From assembly GCF_042214795.1 (NCBI RefSeq), contig NZ_CP090177.1:1984001-2048000 (forward strand): a DNA stretch of 64,000 nucleotides, written 5' to 3'. The position numbers and the translations under genes are program-made. The stretch comes from Arcobacter iocasae (GTDB lineage Bacteria; Campylobacterota; Campylobacteria; Campylobacterales; Arcobacteraceae). Shown here piece after piece: positions 59,016 to 64,000 of this stretch (position 1 is the stretch's first letter; each line of letters begins with the position of its first letter). The notes under the pieces were generated by a model. That model ran no database searches. It was given only the letters and a program-made list of their open reading frames with translations, and had not been told where the DNA came from.

Positions 59016-59939
59016 ATGAGTAGTATATTTTTTATGATTATTCAAGTTATTGCAATTGTTCTTGTTGCTCCTTTATTTGATGGGATGGCTAGAAAATTAA
59101 GAGCAAAACTTCAATCAAGAGAAGGTATCCCTGATTTTTTTCAAACATATAGGGATATTTATAAATTAATGAAAAGAGCAAGAACAGGACCAAATTGTGC
59201 CCATTGGGTTTTTAAAACAGGACCTTATACTCTGTTTGCAGCAGGTGCTGCTTTATTAGCAGCTATTCCAATTACATATAGCACTAATACTCTAGCAGGT
59301 GCTTATTCAGATATTTTAGTATTTATTTATTTAGGTGCTTTATTAAGATTTATATTTGGTGCAACATCAATTGATTCTGGAAATCCATTTGCAGGTGTTG
59401 GTGGAGGAAGAGAACAAATTATTGGTATTTTTGTTGAGCCAGTTATGATGATTAGTTTGTTAGTTGTTATTTTATTAGCAAGCACTACTAATTTAGTTGA
59501 AATCCAACATATGGTTAGAACAGGACAAATAGGTTATCAAACACCAGCCTTTGCAGTTGCTTCAATATCATTTTTATGGGCAATGTATGTGGAAGCGGGA
59601 AGAAATCCATATGATTTAGCAGAAGCAGAACAAGAGTTACAAGAGGGTGTTTTAGGTGAATATTCTGGTTCAGATTTTTCCCTTGCACATGCAGCTTTAA
59701 TTTTAAAACAATTCGCGATGATTGGATTATTCCTTACTATTTTTGAACCTTGGAATTTCGAAAATCCATTCTTAGCACTTATTGGTTTTATTCTTAAAGC
59801 AGGGATTTTTTATGTTGCCGCTGTTTTTATTGACAACTTTGGCCCAAGATTTAAAATATTGACAAGTTTTAAAAATAGTGCAATTCCTCCCTTAATTGTT
59901 TCAATTATTGCGCTTGCTTTATATGTTGTAGGAGTTTAA
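59016..59939 (+). CDS. hyfC: Hydrogenase-4 membrane subunit HyfC (NuoH-like)
   Basis: The 307-residue protein with about eight membrane helices is the NuoH/HycD-type anchor that joins the hydrogenase arm to the membrane arm. Conserved stretches include LRAKLQSREGIPDFFQTYRDIYKL near the start and MYVEAGRNPYDLAEAEQELQEGVLGEYSG. It follows hyfB by 10 bases and is followed by hyfE with one base between. There is no hyfD-type gene between hyfC and hyfE, unlike E. coli hyf. Confidence 0.94.
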   Translation: MSSIFFMIIQVIAIVLVAPLFDGMARKLRAKLQSREGIPDFFQTYRDIYKLMKRARTGPNCAHWVFKTGPYTLFAAGAALLAAIPITYSTNTLAGAYSDILVFIYLGALLRFIFGATSIDSGNPFAGVGGGREQIIGIFVEPVMMISLLVVILLASTTNLVEIQHMVRTGQIGYQTPAFAVASISFLWAMYVEAGRNPYDLAEAEQELQEGVLGEYSGSDFSLAHAALILKQFAMIGLFLTIFEPWNFENPFLALIGFILKAGIFYVAAVFIDNFGPRFKILTSFKNSAIPPLIVSIIALALYVVGV

Positions 59940-59940
59940 G

Positions 59941-60588
59941 ATGATTGATATACTAAGTATTTTATCAATAGTTTTAATTATTAGTTCACTTTGTGTATTT
60001 GGAATTAGAAATTATAAAATTGCCATATATACATATTCATTTCAAACATTTATATTGGTATTGATATTTTTATATCTTTATGCAACATACTCTGCTAATG
60101 AATTAGGTGGATGGGCAATTATTGCATTTTTTACAAAAGTTATATTTGTGCCATTTATATTATTAAGATTAATAAAAAAATTAAATGTTGTTCATGAAGA
60201 TGAACCAGTACTTGGATTCTTTGTTAGTCCAATTGTTGCTATTGCATTTTCATTAGCTATTGCAATGGCTTTATATCCAATTTATTTAAAATTTTCTTTG
60301 ATTAAAGAGCATATTCCATTAATTGCATCTATTACAATTTTTATGATAGGAATATTTGGATTTGTTTTAAGAAATTCTGCAATCAAACAAATACTTGCTT
60401 ATTGTACATTTGAAAATGGTATTCATTTATCACTTGCTTTAATGGCATACAATTCACCAGAAATTGTTGAACTTGGAATCTTAACTGATGCATTGTTTGC
60501 AGTAATTATTTTATCAATCTTTGCTCAAAGATTTTATAAATATTTTGGTTCTTTAGATGTTTCTAAAGCAACTGAATTGAAAGGTTAA
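59941..60588 (+). CDS. hyfE: Hydrogenase-4 membrane subunit HyfE
   Basis: The 215-residue protein has about seven hydrophobic helices and a NuoK-like C-half (IFGFVLRNSAIKQILAYCTFENGIHLSLALMAYNSPEIVELGILTDALFAVIIL) as in HyfE. It is part of the ion-translocating membrane arm. It starts one base after hyfC and ends 3 bases before hyfF, so the membrane genes are co-translated. Confidence 0.9.
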   Translation: MIDILSILSIVLIISSLCVFGIRNYKIAIYTYSFQTFILVLIFLYLYATYSANELGGWAIIAFFTKVIFVPFILLRLIKKLNVVHEDEPVLGFFVSPIVAIAFSLAIAMALYPIYLKFSLIKEHIPLIASITIFMIGIFGFVLRNSAIKQILAYCTFENGIHLSLALMAYNSPEIVELGILTDALFAVIILSIFAQRFYKYFGSLDVSKATELKG

Positions 60589-60591
60589 GTT

Positions 60592-62076
60592 ATGGATATG
60601 CAACAATTATTAATATTATTAATGCTTATTCCCCTTGTTTCATCAGTTGTTATTTGGCTTTGTGCAGATAATTATAAAGCATTAAGTACTTTACATATTA
60701 TTGCCTCAATACTTACTACAATTGTAGGTTTAATGGCAATTTCAAATGTAATAAATGGAACAACATATTTTCTATTTAATGATATGTTTTTTCTCGATTC
60801 TTTAGGCGCTATTTTTATTAGCTTAATAGCAGTAACAGGATTATTAGTAAATTTATATTCTGTTAAATATATGCAATGGGAAGTTGAAAATAAACATTTA
60901 GAAGTAAAAGATACAAAACTGTTTTTCTCACTATTTCACTTGTTTGTTTTTACAATGACTTTCTCTGTGCTTTCAAATAATATTGCATTGATGTGGGTAG
61001 GAATTGAAGCCACAACATTATCTTCTGTATTTATGGTTGCTTTACATAAAAGTAGTAAATCAACTGAAACTGGATGGAAATATATAGTTATTTGTAGTAT
61101 TGGTTTAGCTTTTGCTTTATATGCGACTGTATTACTTTATAGTGCAGGGTTTAATGTAATCAATGACAGTCATAGTGCAATGCTTTGGACTACTTTAATG
61201 GCACATTCTAAAGATATAGATCAAGATGCATTAAAACTTATTTTTGTTTTTGCATTGATTGGTTTTGGTACAAAAGCAGGGCTTGCACCCACTCATACTT
61301 GGTTACCAGATGTTCACTCAGAAGGACCAGCACCATCATCAGCAATGCTTTCGGGAATACTTTTAAAATGTGCAATATTAGGACTTATTAGATATTACGC
61401 AATTGTGGGAAACTCATTTGCAGGATTTGAATATGTTCAAACAATGATGATTTTTAGTGGATTGATTACTATATTTATAGCATCATTTTTTCTTCTTGTT
61501 CAACATGATGTAAAAAGAATGTTTGCATATCACTCAATTGCACATATGGGTGTTATTGCATTTGGATTAGGAATTGGTGGGCCAATAGGATTATTTGCTG
61601 CACTGTTTCACACTTTAGCACACTCAGTTACAAAAGCCCTAGCATTTTGTGTAACAGGAAATATGATTCAAATATATGGAACAAGAGATATGAGAAAAAT
61701 GGGAGGACTAATAAAAATAGCTCCTATTACAGCGATTTTATTTGGGATTGCTGTTTGTTCTTTAGTAGGTGTCCCTGGATTTGCAATATTTTTCAGTGAA
61801 TTTTTAATGATAAAACAATCAATTGTTAATAATATGAATATTGAAGTAATTCTCTTTATCATAGGACTTATAATTATTTTTATTGCTGACTTTTCACACT
61901 TTAATCTTGCAACATTTGGAAAAAGTAATTCAAAAGTATTAAGAAAAGAATTACCATTGAGTGCTAATTTACCGTTAATTGGATTAGCAGCATTAATTAT
62001 AATTTTTGGATTGTTTACTATTGAACCTTGGTTTGAACTGCTTAGAAATGCAGTAAATATTATCATGGGAATGTAA
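60592..62076 (+). CDS. hyfF: Hydrogenase-4 membrane subunit HyfF (antiporter-like)
   Basis: The 494-residue protein is a second NuoL/M/N-type subunit with about fourteen helices. Conserved parts are MWVGIEATTLSSVFMVAL, GFGTKAGLAPTHTWLPDVHSEGPAPSSAMLSG and FHTLAHSVTKALAFCVTGN. With HyfB it gives this complex two antiporter-like subunits, against one in Hyc and three in E. coli Hyf. It lies between hyfE and hyfG, with short gaps on both sides. Confidence 0.93.
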   Translation: MDMQQLLILLMLIPLVSSVVIWLCADNYKALSTLHIIASILTTIVGLMAISNVINGTTYFLFNDMFFLDSLGAIFISLIAVTGLLVNLYSVKYMQWEVENKHLEVKDTKLFFSLFHLFVFTMTFSVLSNNIALMWVGIEATTLSSVFMVALHKSSKSTETGWKYIVICSIGLAFALYATVLLYSAGFNVINDSHSAMLWTTLMAHSKDIDQDALKLIFVFALIGFGTKAGLAPTHTWLPDVHSEGPAPSSAMLSGILLKCAILGLIRYYAIVGNSFAGFEYVQTMMIFSGLITIFIASFFLLVQHDVKRMFAYHSIAHMGVIAFGLGIGGPIGLFAALFHTLAHSVTKALAFCVTGNMIQIYGTRDMRKMGGLIKIAPITAILFGIAVCSLVGVPGFAIFFSEFLMIKQSIVNNMNIEVILFIIGLIIIFIADFSHFNLATFGKSNSKVLRKELPLSANLPLIGLAALIIIFGLFTIEPWFELLRNAVNIIMGM

Positions 62077-62087
62077 GGAGATATGAT

Positions 62088-63827
62088 ATGAGAAAAGGTG
62101 ACAATTTAATAAATAAAGTGAAAGAAAAAATAACAATTCACGAAATCTATAGACAACCAGAAGATCAAATTACAATAACCGTTGATAGAAATGATTTGCC
62201 AGAGACTGTACGAATTTTGTATTACGATTTAGGTGGTTGGTTATCAAGTATGATTCCAAATGATGAAAGAGAAATAAATGGTAATTTTGCCCTTTATTAT
62301 GTCTTGTCAATGGAAGGTGGAAAAATGACTCCTGAGGATGAGTTACCACAAGATGAAAAATGTTGGATAACAGTTAAAACTTTTATTCCAGCAAATGACC
62401 CAACTTTTCCATCTGTAACTTTAAAAGTACCTGCTGCTGTTTGGTATGAAAGAGAAGCATATGATATGTTTGGTTTAACGGCAATTGGTTTACCTGATCC
62501 TAGAAGATTGGTTGTATCAGATGATTGGCCAGAGGGTTTATTTCCATTAAGAAAAGATGCTATGGATTATAGACATAGACCAGATCCCGTTGATCATAAA
62601 GATGAACCTGAAGCAAAATTTCTAAAACCAGAAGGTGCAGGAGTACTTGATGTTCCCTTAGGACCTTTACATATTACAAGTGATGAGCCAGGTCACTTTA
62701 GATTGTATTGTGATGGAGATACTATTATTGATGCAGATTATAGACTTTTTTATCAACACAGAGGTATGGAAAAACTTGCAGAAAATAGAATGAATTATGA
62801 CCAAATGGGATATTTAGCAGAAAGAGTTTGTGGTATCTGTGGTTATGCTCATGCTATTGGTTGTATAGAAGCTGCAGAAAAAGCGATTGGTTTAGAAATA
62901 CCACTAAGAGCACAAGCAATGAGAGTAATTTGTCTAGAAATAGAAAGACTTCATTCACATTTATTAAATATAGGTCTTGCTTGTGAAGTAACTGGAAATG
63001 TAAATGCTTTTATGCATATTTTTAGAATTAGAGAATTTTCTATGGAATTAGCTCAATTAGTAACAGGTGGTCGTAAAACATACGGAAATGTTGTTATGGG
63101 TGGGTTAAGAAGAGATATGACAGGAACTGAGATTAAAAAAAGTCTTGAGTTATTAGAAATAATAGAAGTACAAACTAAAGAAGTTTGGGATGCTGTTATG
63201 GATGATAAAAATCAAGTTGAAAGATGGAAAGGTGTAGGACTTTTAGATAAACAAGTAGCAAGAGACTTTTCTCCTGTTGGTCCAAATATTAGAGGGTGTG
63301 GTTTTAAAAGAGATTCAAGATATGACCATCCTTATGATTTTTTAACACAATTAGATTTTGAAATACCAACTGAAGATGGCTGTGATGTATTTGCAAGAGA
63401 AACCGTTAGATATAGAGAATTATTAGAATCAGTATCTATTATAAGACAGTGTTTTGAGATGATGCCAGGAGGTTTAACTGTAATTAAACCACAAACTATG
63501 ATTAAACCAGGTGCATATGCAATTGGTAATGATGAAGCACCAAGAGGTGAAAATATTCATTGGATTATGCATGGTAATGCACAAAAAGTATTTAGATGGA
63601 GATGTCGGGCTGCGACATATAACAACTGGACATCTTTAAGATATCAGTTTAGAGGAAATACTATTGCTGATGCTGCTCTTATTGTTTGTTCATTGGACCC
63701 TTGTTACTCTTGTACAGAAAGAGTAACTGTTGTTGATATTAAAAGTAAAAAAACAAAAATATTAAACTATCAAGATTTGAAAAGATATTCACAATCTTCG
63801 AAAAATCATCCATTGAAAAATATGTAG
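62088..63827 (+). CDS. hyfG: Group 4a [NiFe]-hydrogenase large subunit HyfG
   Basis: The 579-residue catalytic subunit fuses a NuoC-like N-domain (about 1-160, with WYEREAYDMFGL) to a NuoD-like NiFe domain. Both nickel-binding motifs are intact: RVCGICGYAH near residue 246 and DPCYSCTER near 537. After the second motif a 37-residue tail (VVDIKSKKTKILNYQDLKRY and beyond) matches the HycE tail removed by the HycI-type protease during maturation, the cut being expected just after VVDIK. It produces or oxidises hydrogen with electrons from formate. AAGGAG precedes the ATG. Confidence 0.96.
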   Translation: MRKGDNLINKVKEKITIHEIYRQPEDQITITVDRNDLPETVRILYYDLGGWLSSMIPNDEREINGNFALYYVLSMEGGKMTPEDELPQDEKCWITVKTFIPANDPTFPSVTLKVPAAVWYEREAYDMFGLTAIGLPDPRRLVVSDDWPEGLFPLRKDAMDYRHRPDPVDHKDEPEAKFLKPEGAGVLDVPLGPLHITSDEPGHFRLYCDGDTIIDADYRLFYQHRGMEKLAENRMNYDQMGYLAERVCGICGYAHAIGCIEAAEKAIGLEIPLRAQAMRVICLEIERLHSHLLNIGLACEVTGNVNAFMHIFRIREFSMELAQLVTGGRKTYGNVVMGGLRRDMTGTEIKKSLELLEIIEVQTKEVWDAVMDDKNQVERWKGVGLLDKQVARDFSPVGPNIRGCGFKRDSRYDHPYDFLTQLDFEIPTEDGCDVFARETVRYRELLESVSIIRQCFEMMPGGLTVIKPQTMIKPGAYAIGNDEAPRGENIHWIMHGNAQKVFRWRCRAATYNNWTSLRYQFRGNTIADAALIVCSLDPCYSCTERVTVVDIKSKKTKILNYQDLKRYSQSSKNHPLKNM

Positions 63828-63836
63828 GAGTAAGAG

Positions 63837-64000
63837 ATGAAACTACTAGATATGACAAAAAAATATGGGAAAGCAACTTATAAATATCCTTTAGAACCTT
63901 ATGAAGTATCTGAAGGATTTAGAGGTAAACCTTCATATACATATGAAAATTGTATAGGTTGTACAGCTTGTGGAGTTGCTTGTCCGTCAAATGCAATTAA
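63837..64000 (+). CDS. hyfH: Hydrogenase-4 ferredoxin subunit HyfH (cut by window end)
   Basis: The first 54 codons are visible: a start after TAGGAGTAAGAG, KATYKYPLEPYEVSEGFRGKPSY and then the first [4Fe-4S] motif NCIGCTACGVACPSNAI. This fits HyfH/HycF, a NuoI-like two-cluster protein that passes electrons inside the hydrogenase. It lies nine bases after hyfG. The rest, including the second cluster motif and probably hyfI and maturation genes, is beyond the window. Confidence 0.9.
   Translation, partial: MKLLDMTKKYGKATYKYPLEPYEVSEGFRGKPSYTYENCIGCTACGVACPSNAI

Noticed and set aside
61668..62066. 132-codon frame antisense to hyfF
   Set aside because: Complement of a strongly supported membrane subunit gene; no start signal or family resemblance.
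1..64000. CRISPR arrays, rRNA or tRNA genes, insertion sequences
   Set aside because: No regularly spaced repeats, no cloverleaf with CCA-like end, no rRNA-like GC-richer block and no transposase-like protein were seen on either strand by eye.

Overview
The window is AT-rich and reads as a chromosome segment of a Campylobacterota bacterium, most likely an Arcobacter-type (Arcobacteraceae) species. Supporting signs are the Campylobacterota-style MetK, the gene order metK-accD-thiE-like-rlmH-dksA, a MutS7-type MutS carrying an HNH nuclease, TTA/AAA-dominated codon use and AAGGA-type ribosome binding sites. No rRNA, tRNA, CRISPR array or insertion sequence was recognised.

Positions 1-26.9 kb are core chromosome. 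A long plus-strand run (metK, accD, thiE-like, rlmH, dksA, a membrane protein, dusB, prmA, ftsH, a psd-like gene) is followed by leuA. In front of leuA sits an unannotated short ORF ending in Leu codons behind a consensus promoter, which looks like a leucine attenuator leader. Then come a two-repeat DUF1538 membrane protein with a P-II-like tail, a thioredoxin, a haem-binding protein and mutS7. On the minus strand lie the ethanolamine genes eat-eutC-eutB, a diguanylate cyclase with a haem c-type sensor domain, and the operon hisH-epimerase-hisA-MFS, with cheY on the plus strand between.

Positions 26,991-50,906 are an integrated mobile element of about 23.9 kb inserted in the 3' end of comF. 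The 11-bp core TAGGGTTAAAG occurs at both ends. The displaced original comF 3' end can still be read next to hisH as ...LTLADAKL-stop, while present comF ends ...SLTLCKN. Near-identical 19-bp repeats lie just inside both ends. The left half resembles a plasmid: a Rep-like protein, two paralogous small HTH proteins, and a minus-strand operon with Rad52-like, DUF932 and DUF2958 genes plus several micro-ORFs. The right half is cargo: an ArsR-controlled metal efflux permease whose promoter abuts a C9 tract; an Xre repressor facing a lipoprotein, a YfjP-like GTPase and a zinc ribbon; a type I restriction system (hsdMSR) joined to mcrBC through an unknown 183-aa gene; and an exported DNA/RNA endonuclease overlapping the tyrosine integrase. 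Together these are barriers to foreign DNA, placed inside a competence-family gene.

Positions 50.9-64 kb return to chromosome: comF, a chemoreceptor, a MATE transporter, and a Crp/Fnr-type regulator divergent from a group 4a [NiFe]-hydrogenase operon (hyfABCEFGH, cut by the window end). The space between the regulator and hyfA holds two perfect TGTCA-N6-TGACA sites and a 43-bp palindrome, suggesting that the regulator controls the hydrogenase and itself.
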